Positions 50,201-62,999 of a stretch of 64,000 nucleotides of DNA are shown one piece after another. The first letter of the stretch is position 1; every line of letters starts with the position of its first letter. The stretch is taken from positions 12,152,118 through 12,216,117 of the forward strand of contig RSEF01000019.1 in NCBI GenBank assembly GCA_003993805.1. Direction: 5' to 3'. Below the pieces are notes generated by a model, which was not told where the DNA came from, made no database searches, and saw nothing but the letters and a program-made list of their open reading frames with translations. This stretch comes from Himantopus leucocephalus. Lineage: Eukaryota; Chordata; Aves; Charadriiformes; Recurvirostridae. The translations under genes and the position numbers were made by a program.

Positions 50201-53200
50201 CTTGAGACTGGGAACATGGCTTTTATTTTGGGGGGGGCAAAGATCCTGTTCTGAGCAGAATCATTTTATGTTCTGGTGCTTCTTTAAGGAAGGCGTAGAA
50301 GGTCATAGAGTTGAGGCATGTGTGCGATTTGTAAGGAGGAAATAGGCAACCTTATGCCTTTTCATCCATGATTCCTTACCATGAAGATCAGCCAGCTACT
50401 ATCTGCTTAGCTGTTTTCTGAATCCAGGGTGAAATAAGTCGATGGCTCTGCCCAGTTCCTAGTACAGAGGCGTGCACATACACACAAAATACACCTAGTT
50501 CTAGAAATGAATGTCTCTGCTGTTCTTTGCACAGAGGCCAAGGCCTAAATGATGTTTTGAGACCGAGCATGCTTTCCTGGATGATCTGATGAATATGCAG
50601 CATGATATACTAGTGAGCAAGAGCTAGAAGCCCCATAGCAGTGCTGTGCACCTGCATTCAACTGTCGATGTGTTGGGTTAAATGATTGATCCAGTATTTG
50701 AAGTCCTATTGCTTGATTTACATCTTGATTTAATTTTTTTTTTAGTATCTTGGCAGACTTTTCTTTAATGTACTAAAGCATATCTCAGGTTCTAGTAGAA
50801 TCCTGCTCTTACATCAGTCTCAAACCTCGTTGCTGCTCCCTGTGTTCAGCTGAAAATGGACTGACACCATTTCTGACTGCCTGAATGTCCTGAGTCACCG
50901 ATTACCAGCTGTCATGTGTGCTGCAGTTTTCATTTCTTCCTTTACGACTGCACTCCCTAGAGGAGACTTGGAACAATTGCAGTTGTCAGCTAAAGCATAT
51001 TATGTGCACTTGTCTGGATCCACACAATTGGTGGATGACTTCTGACTACGTCTATGGGGTGAGCTGCCTGTGATTTGTTACTGTATGCCTGGTGTTTCCA
51101 TACCAGAAAATAGAACAGGTGTAGGAATGTTTAAAAATGCATTTTCTTTATATTTACTAGTAAAATATCTGCATTGTGGAGATGGTGATAGAATGTCTTC
51201 ATTAAATAATTGGTGGAGACAACTGATGGATTCCAGTAATGCTCTCACAGTAAGAGAAATTGTGTGAAAATGGATGAAATATAAGGATCTAGACAGGTGA
51301 TGAAAGGTAAACTAATAACTCCCTACGCTGGCAAAGCTCTGCTAGCAGGACCAGAGGTCCACCATGCAGGAGCTGACAGTTTATCTGTTCTGTCCATCCT
51401 GACAGACACTCTTGTCATGCCATGTTTGTTATCCTGCTTATACAGTGTCCCAAAGCAAGGCTGCTGAAGCTCAGCAGGGAAAAAATGCTACACGTTGCTA
51501 TGTTATTTCATCTCACCAAAATGTTTTCACTACGTAATGCTTACTGCTAGTCTTGTGCGTAGCTCTGGGGGAAGCTGAAACACAAAACACTTCGTTGAGC
51601 TTTTTGACCCAACAGGTCTTGACACATAGCTGCTGGACGCATCTCTTTCTGATCTGAACTGCAGCAGTTCTATTCTGTCCTGCTACAATAATAGCATCTT
51701 AAATGATATTATTCTGTCTGTGCCATTTCCACCTATTGACTAAAAAGTTAAATTCTTACTAAGCTAGTTTTAATTTACATGTCATAAAATATTAGATAAT
51801 TGTCAGCTGCTTTCACCGGCATGAAGATTGTAGTGTATGTAACACGGACAGGTTAATGTTGCCTGGGACCAAATGAGTTAAAGCAGCTGCTTCCACTGAA
51901 ATACCCAGTGAAATGCAGTGATGCTCTGTAAATCACATCTTTGTTTGCAACAGGTTGCCAGTGTTTGCCTGGGACAGTCCATCCTGTTAGCAGGCAGTGA
52001 TCCTGCTGTGGAGGAGAGATGTGGGGTTTGCTGACTCATGAAAACAGGTGCTAGTTGCGTCAGTAGAGTAAGGAGTGGCTCACCTTAGGAGCAGGATGTA
52101 GGTTTTAGCGTGAGAACTCTTAAAGAAGAACCTCTAGAAGAAAGTTGGGGGGAAAATACATGAGATGGACTTTGAAATCTGACAATGAAATACTGGTTCC
52201 TCTTGTGGCATGAGAGGCTTTCCCCAAACGGGATAGTGGTATTAAGAGTCATGCACCTATCTGAAGTGTCTTGGGAAAACACCTACTATAGCTGAAAACA
52301 GCAGTAGCCCTGAGAGGAGTTTTCAGTCCTGAAAGGAGTTTTCTGGGGAGGGATGGTTGACAGCTGTTCAAAAATTTGCATATACAGTTACTCCCTTGTT
52401 CTTCCTTTATAGATCTGACTCATCCGTCCCTGTCCTAAACACACCAGTGTCAGTATTTTCTTTTCTTCTCATGTTTCCCACTCTCCAAGCTTCCTTTTGT
52501 ATCTATGGGTTTAATTCTGTTAAATCTGGTTGTTTTGGCTTCTACGCTGCCCGTGCTTTGTACCTGCTACATAGCTCCAGCAAACTTGGCAACCAACCCT
52601 TGGGCACTCTAGAGAAAACAACTGTCTAGACCAGGCACCTTCTGCCTGATGCCCTGGATGGACCCCAGAGCTCCCAGGCATCAGTCTCTATTCAGAACAA
52701 CGTGTTGCTATGCAAATGGTTCCTCTCTGCTTGTCCTTCTACTTCCATAGAGTTACATGCACCCAACTTCTCAGCAAGCACTAGCCTAATGATTATTGAT
52801 CTTTTGCAAAGGTCTGATGCAAAAGAAGATTGATAAAATCTTGTCTGGTGTCTTTGTGGACTCATAATTGCACCTGTCTCCTCCTATGAGTGAGGCAAAT
52901 GGGAGTGAAGGAGCCCACAGAATAAATAGCACCTTCTGCAGGCCTAGAAAAAATGAAGGCTAGAAGATGACAATGCAAAGGCTCTACAGAGCGTGGTATC
53001 CCAGCAGAATTCAGGAAGATGTGTTGCTCTTTTCTAAAATGGTGAGAAATCAAATTGTGGTGTAGAGTCCTATGGCACAGGAAGGGCAGAGAAGCCTTAG
53101 TGCAAAGTCACAAGCCATTCTTATTCACAGTTAAAGCCCCTGTTGCCCTGGGCAAACAAAGCCTGTCAGCGTCCTGCAGCTTACAGTACAGAGATGTGAC

Positions 53201-53803
53201 CAAAATAGCTCCACAACTTTACAATGTGGCTAAAAATAGCTTGCAGGTCAGCTTTTTTCTTAAAGGTGGTGGCAACATCAGTGGGAAAGCACTCTTGCTG
53301 CTGCTCAGTGCAGGTAAAACTGAGTAAACAAAGGGGGAACAGCAGCAGTTTAATTATCTAATCAGCCTTGAGGAAAGAGAGGTACTTAAGGAGTGGGAAA
53401 GGACTAAAGAGGTGCAGCAAGAGAGATGGACAAACACAGCAAAGGCCTGGGCGGACCCTCTGACGTTGACCAAGTTAGTGTGCTTATACACAGATGACTT
53501 CTCCCTGGGGTTTTATTTCCATGATGTTTAAGAGGCATCAGTCTGCCCGTTTCTGTCTCATTGTGGCCCATGTCAGGATGTGTCACTGGACTGGTCAGCC
53601 AGCCAACAGCAGCGTGTTTCTTGGTCCTCATTTCCAGACAGTGGACACAGCCCATGACATCACCTCTGGCCAGTGGCAGATCAGAGGCTATGGCCATGGC
53701 AATGTCAAGTGTGTTTTGCTGTAGCCATTCAACCAGCGAGTTGATCTTTTTACAATTTGCATGTGGAGAAATCTGGATGGCCCTTAGTTCTAGGGGGATT
53801 TCA

Positions 53804-53846
53804 NAGAGGATGTTTGGATAAAAAAAAAAAAAAAAAAAAAAAAAAA
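53804..53846. repeat. Ambiguous base and 27-A homopolymer
   Basis: N at 53,804 and an A run at 53,820-53,846. No flanking target-site duplication or recognisable retrocopy body was found upstream, so this is listed as a simple repeat. Confidence 0.85.
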
Positions 53847-56800
53847 GGCTGTTTTTCTGGGGTTGAACTGTCTGTTGTTGTAAAGCATTACATTTTACCA
53901 AAGGAGCAAAGCTGCTCACCATGATCCTCGAGAGTTTTAGTCTCCGTTGTGTATACTAAGTCTGGCCATGGAGAGAAGTCTCAGCCAAGTTTGGAAGTTA
54001 AGCACCTGATTTAAAATGTTAGGGGAATCTAATTTAGGTTATGAGAGGTTTGCCATGCCTGCAGTCGCCTGCGTTGCTGAGGGAAGTGTACTGCAGCAGG
54101 CTGTGCTAGCGAGAATTTCCTTTGTGCTGCAGGTTTCATGCCTAGTGATTTTTATGGTGCTGAAAGAGAGGAAGGAGGTGACAAAATTGTGAAAAATTGA
54201 GACCAGGTCATTACTGTCAGATGAGGACAGTCCTGTAGCCAGTCAGATGTGACTGAACACACTTGCTGATGCTGCTACCAGGAAGCTGAGAGAAATGTGA
54301 CTGAGTGATAGCAGTGCACATGCGCCTTTGGAGAAAGGAGGCTATCTGTAAGCTCTTGCAATGCTTTTCTCTGCCCAGCAACATCGTTGCTTCTTTTCCT
54401 TGCGTTCTGCTTAAGCAGCTGTTCTGTGTTTATGATCTGATCGCATAGGGCCAACTTCACACTGAGCCACCTTCATTGTAACAGCAGTTATCTGAGGTGA
54501 AGGACTGACAGGAACTCAGGTTTGCTTTGAGTGAGCGCTATAAATAGGGCAAAAGCACTATAGTTACTGTTCTTTTAAACTAGTGTGAGAGCCTTGCAGG
54601 ACCAGCCCCAGTCTCCATCTATACAAAATGGTTCCTGTTGCCTTGAAAGAGGGAGACTTCAGCCAAATGCATCTCCAAATTGACGAGGATAGAGAATTAT
54701 GCGCAAGATCAGCTCGCTAAGGATTTCATTTGATGCACAGCTAAGCTGAGCTGAAAGCTGCCAATAAAAAAGGAAGCTCTATGTCCCTAGTTGTGCGCTT
54801 CTAGTGCGTTTGGAAGCTACAGGCCACGTTGATTGCAGACTGTAGTTAGAATAGTTTATAGGTAAAATCAACTTGATACCACTCCCATGACCATTTAGCA
54901 CAGTCATTTCTGAGCACTGCAATACAGCTCTCGCCACAGCCTGCTCCTTCCATTCAGTGAGAGTTGCTCCCTGGCCTGCCCAGCCCAGCTTGCAAATGTA
55001 GCTCATCAACCTCTGCTTCTTTGCAAATGAGTTGCGTAGGTAATGGGAGGAGGAGGAGGCAACTCAGCAACCTGCCCGTCCCAGCCGGTCGAAAAGGCTC
55101 CCTGCTTCTTAGGCATTCTGGAGTTATTTGCCACAGGAATTGTGTGGGTATAAAACATTGTTTCCCTAAATGCTCTGCCTTTTGCAACAGGAGGTCATTT
55201 CCCAGTGGGGAAAACAGGCTGTTGATGTGGTGGGCAGTTAGCTTGTCATTTGGATAAAATCCAGAGCTGATTAGTTTGGGCGCAGCAGTGTGCTAACACA
55301 GGCAGAATGCACCCAGACTGGCTCCCGTCTAGATAGTGCAGATCTCCCCACACTGCTCCCCGCCATCCCCGCAGTTCAGCGCGAGCGCAGGTCCCTCTCC
55401 TTGCCTGTGCTAGCATGCCCACAGTAAACCATAATTTGCACCCAGTGCTGCTTGCCTGTGTCTCGATTGGTGGCAAACCCTCCCAAAGCAAATAGTGATT
55501 TGCCTGTCTGCACTGACTCAGCTATGCTGAAGGCAGGAATCGGAGCTAAATCCAGTTCGGTAAAATCTGTAGGTAAAGAATAGCCTTCCATAGCAGATAC
55601 TGAGGCATTTTAAAGGAACTTGACTGTGTCCCGGGAAGTGCAGCAATGTGAGCAATGCTGCATTAGGCAAGAGAGCCTACCCAGGAGCCATTAATCTCTC
55701 AACATCTGTAGCCCTGTGGTTGTAAGCACTGGGGGTTTTCTCCTCCTGCCTGCAATTACTAGCTAGCAACTGTGAAGTCAAAGGAATCTGGGCTATCTTT
55801 AGGAAGCAAGTACCTACTCTGCCTCCTCTCAGGAAGCAAGGTCCTTCATTACAGCCTGTCATGGCAAGGGGCTCACAGATAAGGAGGAAGGGCAGGAAAC
55901 CTGCCGGGCTTCACTTCTTTAGCAACTCAAATATTTTCCATAGTCCTAGCGCTGTGAGTCAGCATTTCTAGAGCCTCGACTTGTTTACAGCAGCAATCAG
56001 TGAGATGGTACTAGGTAGGTGGGGTGTGGAAGTACGTGAGTGTCTAAAATGAGAAACCCTTTGCCCAGGCGCAAGTGGGGAAGTTATCAACTGTCTTTCC
56101 AAAACAGGACTACTGGGGAGCAAAGGGCTGAATACCCTGAACGGCAACTGCAGTGGAGCCATTTGCAGGGTAAGGAGTTTCCTGGTGTAAGGGAACCGGA
56201 ACTTCACAAAGCTTTATATATTGTGTTGTCTTAGTTCACTCAAAATAAAAAAATAATTAAAAAAAAGGACCCTGCAAATATTTGGGATTATCAGTATACT
56301 GGGATAAAAGTAACACTTCCCTCAAGTGGTTATGTATTCATTTTGCATTGGCCTGGCCAGACTGGCTGCGTGGCGGAAAGGCTCCCAAAATTGTACAGGT
56401 AACAGACCAAACGCTGAGGTTTCCAGCCCACACCTGCACTGGAACATGAGCCATGGGATATCTTATATCACCACATGCAGGCTTCTTGCCTATGCCTGGC
56501 TGGTCAGCCTGGATGGATCTCGTGGCAAGGGGAGGTAACATTGAAAACAGTATGGATTATTTTAGATCTGCAGCCTCAGTTCTGCAAAGGTATTTATTTT
56601 GAAAATTCTAGTTTCCATAGCAATGTAGTGCTGTTCCCTCTCATCTCTCTATTACTCCAGCCTTAGCAGCCATTAGATAAATTATCAGTGAGGCAAACCT
56701 TAGCATTTTTTTATCTTGAGTGATTTTATATATGTTGGTTCCTTAGTGAATCAGAGCTAGTTAGTCAAGGATTGACTCATATCCTTTCCTGGGGCCAACA

Positions 56801-56904
56801 TGAGGCCTGTTGCAGTGTAAAGATGATAATGAAGAATGAACATTATTAATTGGACTTGGTGTATGAATTCCTAGGCTACTTTCCAGTAGAGTGGGGGGTC
56901 TTAT

Positions 56905-56931
56905 ATCTAGAATTCTGGTTCGATTCTAGAT
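56905..56931. repeat. 9-bp perfect inverted repeat with 9-nt loop
   Basis: ATCTAGAAT, a loop containing GGTTCG, then ATTCTAGAT. The arms are exact reverse complements. The loop recalls a tRNA T-loop, but no D or anticodon arm flanks it. Confidence 0.85.
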
Positions 56932-58477
56932 GAGTTGTTTATGCTTATGTCTTTAGGTTTTACTTATGTTTCACTATGGCTTCATTAGGACATACTATCC
57001 TTGTTCCATACATGTAGTAAATAAACCCTTTTGTAAGGGTTGCTGTGTACTGCTGTTCCGCTGCTGTTCTCCATCCCAGAGGTGACTTCTGGACACAGTC
57101 CCCTTCCCATTGTTAACAGAGCCAGTGCTCATGGCTCATTCGTTCATTCTTCTCTTTCAATATGTACAAAAAAGAAGCAGTTTATTAAGAAAACAAAACA
57201 AGCTCTTTTTTTCCTTTTTTTTTTCTCTTTTGTGGTGGGTTTTTTTGTTTGTTTGTTTGTTTCCTGGTGCATCTTGTCTTCCTGGTCAAGGAACTACTAA
57301 TCTTGCCAGAATAGTTATGCAGGTTGGAATGTAAAAATCCCAGACTTAACCCCGCAGCAATGATGGCATGCAAAAAGCAAAGGTGTGGAGATGATTTATT
57401 CTGATGATTTAATTTGCCTTTTAAGGAGATGGTTTAGTGAGTTCTTTTGCCTATATGAACCGTATCTCCACCTGGGGAGCTGTGCCAGAATAGCTGTTCC
57501 ACAAACCCTTTGCTGCGAACAATAGCCTTTGTCCTGTAATTCAGTCGTCATGAGTAGGTAAGCAGTGAAGTAAAGAAACTGTGTGGGAGAACAAGAGTGG
57601 CACTGTGGACCAGATTCCAAGATAAGGAAGTAGGGCTAAAGATGAGATGAGAGTTAGCCTTTGACTATCTTCTGCAGCGTTGTCACTTAGTAACTAAAAT
57701 TCCTGAATCTTATAAATTGGAGCATAGATCCTTTGAGGGTGCAAGAACCCCTCTGTGGAATCTAGATATTAACAGGCATTTGCTGCACAGTGACCACTGC
57801 TTGCCTCACCAGTCATGAAAGGTCTCTGCTGTCTTCCTTTTTCCTCTGTCTAGCTACAGCCATCAGCTGTCTTGTTTATATTCAGTTCCTGAGTTCTTTG
57901 GAGTAGATGGTTTTATGATGAATAAATTCTGCCCCCCGCTTCTATTGAGCTCTCCAGGTGCTGGATACCTAGCAGAAAACTCCTCTAAAGAGGTAGAAGC
58001 TCACTTGTGCCCTGAAGAATGATAGATAATAATCCTTCCAAAACCTCTATTTTAGATGTTAAGTATTTACTTTTAGCTGAATTACGCCCATCCTTTGAGA
58101 ATACTAACAATACCTTGCTCTTCACAATGTTGCATGTCAGTGAATTCCATATTTTATGCAAAGCATTGAGAGGTGGTTGCTTATCTTTTAATTTACCTTT
58201 TTTCCTTCATGTTCTTGTGTTCCTGTGTTTTGAGATAAGGTGAACAAAAGTTCTCAAACTGCTATCTCTTGGCTATGTATTCTGTAATACCTTCACTGTG
58301 GACTTCTCTATTCACTCCCTCAGAGGAAAATGGTCCCAGTCTTTTTAATTTTCCTTCAGACAAGGGCTCTTCTCAATCCCTAATCTTGTAGTCAACTGTC
58401 ATTGCCCTGTGTCACATAATGAAACAGCCATCGTAGTAATAACTCGGATAATAACCCTTCCAGAGTCAATGTTCTGC

Positions 58478-58492
58478 CAATGCCGGGCATTG
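58478..58492. repeat. 15-bp perfect palindrome (CAATGCC-G-GGCATTG)
   Basis: Two exact 7-bp arms around one base. It could be a dimeric transcription-factor site. The factor was not identified. Confidence 0.85.
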
Positions 58493-60033
58493 TTCGGTTG
58501 GAGACCCTGAGTCCAAACACAAGTATTTAAGTCCCCACGTGCCAGATGCAGACATACCCAATGCATATTTAAAAAATAATAATTAAAAAAAAAATAAATC
58601 CCTGTTTCAAAATAATACGTGCTTGGTATCTGAATGCAATGAGAATGAAATGTAAGCGACTAGCAACCTTGTGACTGTTATGTTGTATAACAAGATAAAA
58701 AGTGCTTGGGATTTGTGGATTGGACTTTTTCTCGTTTGTCTTCCAGAGGTCAAAGTCTACCACGAGTAGCGATTGATCCAATCCCCTGTGTGAGTCAGGG
58801 TAGACTGCCGGTGCGTTGCGTCCTAACAGCAGGGCAGTTTTTGCACAAGCACCTTGGAAGGTGTTTGTGTGGATTTCTTTGTGGTCCCTGTGCCGATCTC
58901 AGGAAGCAGAAGGAGATCCAGAACTGTCTGAAAGCCCAGAGCTAGAATTCTTTGAAATCCCAAACAAGTAATGATGAGAGACTTGGCTGAGGCCGACCTG
59001 CTAGCCTGCCTCCTGTGCTGCTTCTTATGTGTATCCAAGAAGCTGCCTCCAGTTTATGTGATTGCACTCTAGTAAACAATTTTTCATGCAGATATGGGCA
59101 GCAGATGTTACTCATGCCTGTGTGAACACTCCAATGTGTTTACAACAGGGGATGTTCCTCAGATCTAGTCCTATTAAACAATGGATGTAGCCACCAGAAG
59201 GAAGTCCCACTGGTTACAGTCATTCTGTTACAGCTTGCTCAAAACATTTTGAAGGGTGGTCACGCCATCCCTCTTCGGGCACTCGAGGGGACTGACTCAC
59301 AAATATGAGCAAAATAAAATTAGATGGCTTAAGTGGCTGCAACCCCAGCTGTGTCCCCACTGCCCGATTCCCAGAAGGGGTCATCCCTGCAGCAGGGCTG
59401 GCTGGAGAAAGGCAACTCCTGAGTTGCTGTAGTTACAGCCGATTCTTAAGGGCATTAATACTTGTCTGGTTCCTCAGTGAAACAGTTCAGGAAGCTTAAC
59501 CAGAATAAAAATGTGCGCTTTTTCATCTGAAGAATCGCCTTTTAGTTTCATTTCTCAAATGGGCTCAGAGAAGCACCAGTGCTGCTGCGAGGGCAGGGCA
59601 GAGGCGAGCAGGCAGAGGGAGAGAGATGACCTTCCCTTTTGGGAGCAGCTAGCCGTTACGTCAGTTTTGCTGCCTCACAAAACTATGCCCTATGGTTATT
59701 TTTGGTGCTGGGCTGCCTTAATTTTCTGGAGAGTGAATGAAGGATTAAAGTTGTGTGCTTATGGCATTTGGAAGTTAAGTTTTTAGAAAAAAGAAATGCT
59801 TAAATTGTTAGGGATGGGAAAGAGAAGTGTCTGAGGTATCCACTCCTACAGTTCAGTTAGGGGCTAACCCCCCCCCCCCCTTTTTTTTTTGGCTGCTTTT
59901 TAAGACCTCTAACCCAAAGTCTACTATCAAGCTGTCTGTAGAGAGAGAAGTCTTTAAAGAGACTGGCTTTGTAGCTATAAATAATGTACACAGCAGAGTA
60001 CAAAAATGGAGTCAAGGAGAGGTTCCACCTTAC

Positions 60034-60341
60034 CTGCGTATAATTGCGAAGGCCGGTATTGTGAGCTCCGTGAGGATAGCTGTACCCCGGTCAAGCAGAA
60101 GGCTGCAAGCAGCATTGTCGTCCCTGTCATCCATCTTGACTAAACAACTTCCAACATCTAAGTCATCCTCCAACATTTGAATATCAACTGGTAAATCATG
60201 ACTGCATTGTACTGAAATACATGAGATTTCAGGGGCGAAGTGTGGCAAGGCTTTGAACAGTACGGCTGTAAGCGTATCTGGAACTAAACATCTACTTGAG
60301 TGCTTTGTTAGGTTGGATGTGTTAGAATATAGAGAATTTTG
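60034..60341 (-). other. Unrecognised exon-like open frame ending at a splice donor
   Basis: The minus strand is open for 102 codons after a TAG at 60,344-60,342 and stays open to a strong donor, CGCAG|GTAAGG, at 60,034. The only following stop is the TAA formed by the donor itself, as expected for an internal or first coding exon. The frame contains acidic stretches (LEDDLDVGS, KMDDRDD) and has an ATG at an internal position (QMLEDD). I recognise no family. A plus-strand frame overlaps it, so chance remains quite possible. Confidence 0.25.
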
Positions 60342-61118
60342 CTATAAATGAAAACGCTGGGGAAAAAAAAATATAAATAAATGTCACATATACTTTGCAT
60401 GAGCCCTACCCAATATCTATAAATACAGTAATTTTGATATTTCCCAGTTTTGAGTTTTAAACAGGAGACAGACACAAGAAATATGACAAAGCCAGCATTT
60501 TTCTTTTCATGGATGTTTGGGTTTTAACTTCTCTGAAAACACTTAATGAAATTTAAAATGTAGTGTCTTAAAGAGGATTCCCTTTGTAAGGAAACTACTT
60601 GTTCTTAAAAATCACTGGAATAGCTTCCCAGTTTAACTGCATTTTCATATGAATTCAAAACTCATCTTGGGTCAGACTCTCCAGGAAAACTTTCTCATAT
60701 GTTCTGTAGCAGTTTGATTCATTCCTCGCTGCCTTCATTTTGCAGCTTTAAATGACAGGTTCGCTGGAAAGCCATCTACTTCAAAGCTTTATAAAATAAA
60801 GCTTTGAATAAATTACTGAGCTAGAAATTATGCTGGCGGTGACCAACTTTGTGCCTGGATGTGGGAATACTTGGCACTGGGTGTGGAATTCCAAGAAAAA
60901 TGACCTCTTTCCTTTGCACGAGACCCTGCCGGCTTGCCGAACGCAAAGAGCAGTAAAGAGGGAAAACTGTTGCAGCTGAGGAGGCACGGAAGTCTCCGGT
61001 TTCCCTTTTCCGCAGCTCCGGTGAACGCATACCAAACAACTGCTGCTTATTAATACGCAGCGTAACCGGTGCAACCTTGTGCTAATGATGGGATTAATAC
61101 GCAGTATAGTTTCCAAAG

Positions 61119-61138
61119 ACTACATGTCCCAGCATGGC
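61119..61138 (+). promoter_or_regulatory. ZNF143 (Staf) type binding site
   Basis: ACTACATGTCCCAGCATGGC matches the long ZNF143 consensus from memory (ACTACA, then TCCCAGCATGC) with few changes. Confidence 0.6.
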
Positions 61139-61170
61139 AGGGAGGAGACAGCAGGCTGGGGAGCAGCACT

Positions 61171-61189
61171 GCATGCTGGAACTTGTAGT
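61171..61189 (-). promoter_or_regulatory. ZNF143 (Staf) type binding site, opposite strand
   Basis: The reverse complement, ACTACAAGTTCCAGCATGC, matches the long ZNF143 consensus with about one change in its CCC core. It faces the plus-strand site across 32 bases. Confidence 0.6.
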
Positions 61190-61320
61190 ATCTTTAAAAT
61201 ACATCTCCGCAGAGACACCCCCCCTTCCCCCCCAGTGCAGGGGTGTGTGCAGTTTGTCCACCTCGTGGTGTGGGACGCCCGGGCTTCGTTTGCTCCGTGC
61301 CTTACTGAAGGTGATGGGCC

Positions 61321-62423
61321 CCAGGCGGTATTATTCTGGATTTTTTTTTTAATCTGTTTTTGCAAGCTTTAGATAATATAATACTGACAACATGACACTT
61401 CTAAGCAGCAAAATAGTTGCTTTGTGTTTCACGAAGAGACAACCCGCTGCCCTCTGTATTTAGATTTCTGGTATAACGAGCGTGCAGAGCTGATTTGTCC
61501 ATAATTGTTTGCTTTCTTCAGAGTCTTTTGAAGTTTATGTCTTCAAGCCAATTCCTTATATTAAAAATAAAATCTTCCAAGCCACCAATAACATGTCAAC
61601 TGTGATTAAAGCCTGACTTCTCATTTTAAGACTTGTCTCCTAAGCAATGTGAGGTCACTCAATGAGTCAGCGTTTGAAAGGACCGTTATTCCTGAGAGTA
61701 TGGGTAAAGCCCAAAGTTCACAGTTGCTTGCTTAAACGGTTTCACTGCATTTTAAGTTGCTTTGCATTGTGCTGAACGAAACGTAAACTGCAGGGCCAGT
61801 TTGGCACAGAGCTCACGATAGTTCAGGCACCTCAAATCTTGAAAAAAATCCTCTATATTATTGTAGAAGTTGGATTTCTGGTAGGCAAAGTGTTACCTTC
61901 TGTGTACTAAAGAGGAGGGTGGAGTGGGAAGCTGTGCTTGAGGCATCAACTTTCAACTATGTTCTATTGAAATAAAACTTGGGAATTGTAAAATCTCCGG
62001 GCAAGAGCTTTGTCTTTTGTACAGTGCCCAGAGGAACAGAGCCCGAGTCTGATAGGGCTTTCTGGACACGGGAACTTTATTAATATAGATGGGCAGTAAA
62101 GCTGCATGTGCAAGCCCTGAGAGGTGAGGAAATGCTATTTTTAAGATCATCTATGCAGCCTGTTTATTCTTTTCATGCACATTAGTTATAACAGTCTTCA
62201 ATTACATGATCACAATTTTTTTTGTCACTCTTCCTTCCTGTTTGATGCGGTGCACACAGAGTATTTGGAGGTAATTAATCACACCGGAGCAGTGAATAAC
62301 TCGGAGCAGGACTCTGCCTCCGGCCTACGTGTGTCAATCTGGGCTCTCCCCATCCCTCTCTCTGCCCTTTTCCTACCCTCCTAATTAACTCCCGCCTCAG
62401 TTCCTCGCTGCTCTGCGTTCAAA
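61321..62423. other. Non-coding upstream region of NUFIP2
   Basis: No gene seen. A consensus AP-1/MARE-like TGAGTCAGC lies at 61,663-61,671. Otherwise AT-rich with T runs. Confidence 0.6.
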
Positions 62424-62650
62424 TCATAGAACCACAGAATGGTTTAAGTTGGAAGGGACCTTGAGGATCATCCAGTGCCACCCCCCTGCCCTGGGCAGAG
62501 ACACCTCCCACCAGCCCAGGGTGCTCCAAGCCCCGTCCAACCTGGCCTTGAACACCTCCAGGGATGGGGCAGCCACAGCTTCTCTGGGCAACCTGCGCCA
62601 GGGGCTCACCGCCCTCACAGGAAAGAATGTCTTCCTGATATCTGATCAAA
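62424..62650 (-). mobile_element. CR1 LINE, 5'-truncated 3' end
   Basis: The plus strand shows the reverse complement of the CR1 3' end: ATCATAGAACCACAGAATGG, then GGAAGGGACCTTGAGGATCA, CAACCTGGCCTTGAACACCT, and TTCTCTGGGCAACC. The 3' terminus, with CATAGA/CAGAAT units of its usual short repeat, is at about 62,424, so the element runs on the minus strand. At about 230 bp it is a typical dead-on-arrival copy. It is the strongest evidence for a bird (or other archosaur) genome. Confidence 0.93.
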
Positions 62651-62999
62651 CCCCTCAGTCACGGTGCTGCCCGGGTGTCCGTGGAGAACCCTTGGGTCTA
62701 TTTGCGTGGTGCAGAGGATGGGACGGAGAGGTGATCCGAGGGGAAAGCCCTTCTCCTCCTGCGATGGAGCGTGCTGAGGAAGCGGCAGGAGTTTGGGTCA
62801 TTTAGCTGCCGAATGCTCCGATGGGGATTATCAGTGGTTCGAGTGTGTATGAAACATGTTACAAATTTTGGCAAGTTTCAAGTTGTCTCCCCCTTCCACT
62901 CTCAGGCTTTCCAACAACCTGACTGTGATTTTTTTTTTTCCCTTTAAGCATCAGTCAAAATCCCCAATGCTTCTCTCGGGAATGTTTGTTGGAACCTAC
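62651..62999. other. NUFIP2 upstream flank between the CR1 and the CpG island
   Basis: No gene or recognised repeat, apart from a T10 run near 62,931. A CCAAT motif occurs near 62,964. Confidence 0.5.

Larger units (their letters stand above)
43131..60960. other. Intergenic region between TAOK1 and the NUFIP2 upstream region
   Basis: About 18 kb with no recognised coding gene, tRNA or other RNA gene. In most rows I sampled the plus strand has more T than A, the reverse of the TAOK1 side. Contents noted: poly(A) near 43,290, old SINE relics, an N beside a T run (50,183-50,200), an N and a 27-A run (53,804-53,846), T-rich low complexity (about 57,200-57,265), two inverted repeats, a C13/T10 homopolymer pair near 59,870-59,890, and an exon-like minus-strand frame at 60,034-60,341. 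Confidence 0.7.
60960..61320. promoter_or_regulatory. Compact promoter-like element with inverted ZNF143 sites
   Basis: A CpG-enriched patch about 2.3 kb upstream of the NUFIP2 ATG. It contains two ZNF143-type motifs facing each other, a 12-bp direct repeat (ATTAATACGCAG at 61,049-61,060 and 61,093-61,104), and an ETS-like CGGAAG near 60,987. It could be an alternative or divergent promoter. No TATA box was seen. Confidence 0.5.

Noticed and set aside
53404..53922. 172-codon minus-strand frame next to a 27-A run, considered as a retrocopy
   Set aside because: Its N-terminal part is the A run read as poly-Phe, it crosses an N, there is no recognisable parent gene and no target-site duplication.
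59195..59225. CTCF-like CCACCAGAAGGAAG
   Set aside because: It lacks the GGC core match of a good CTCF site.
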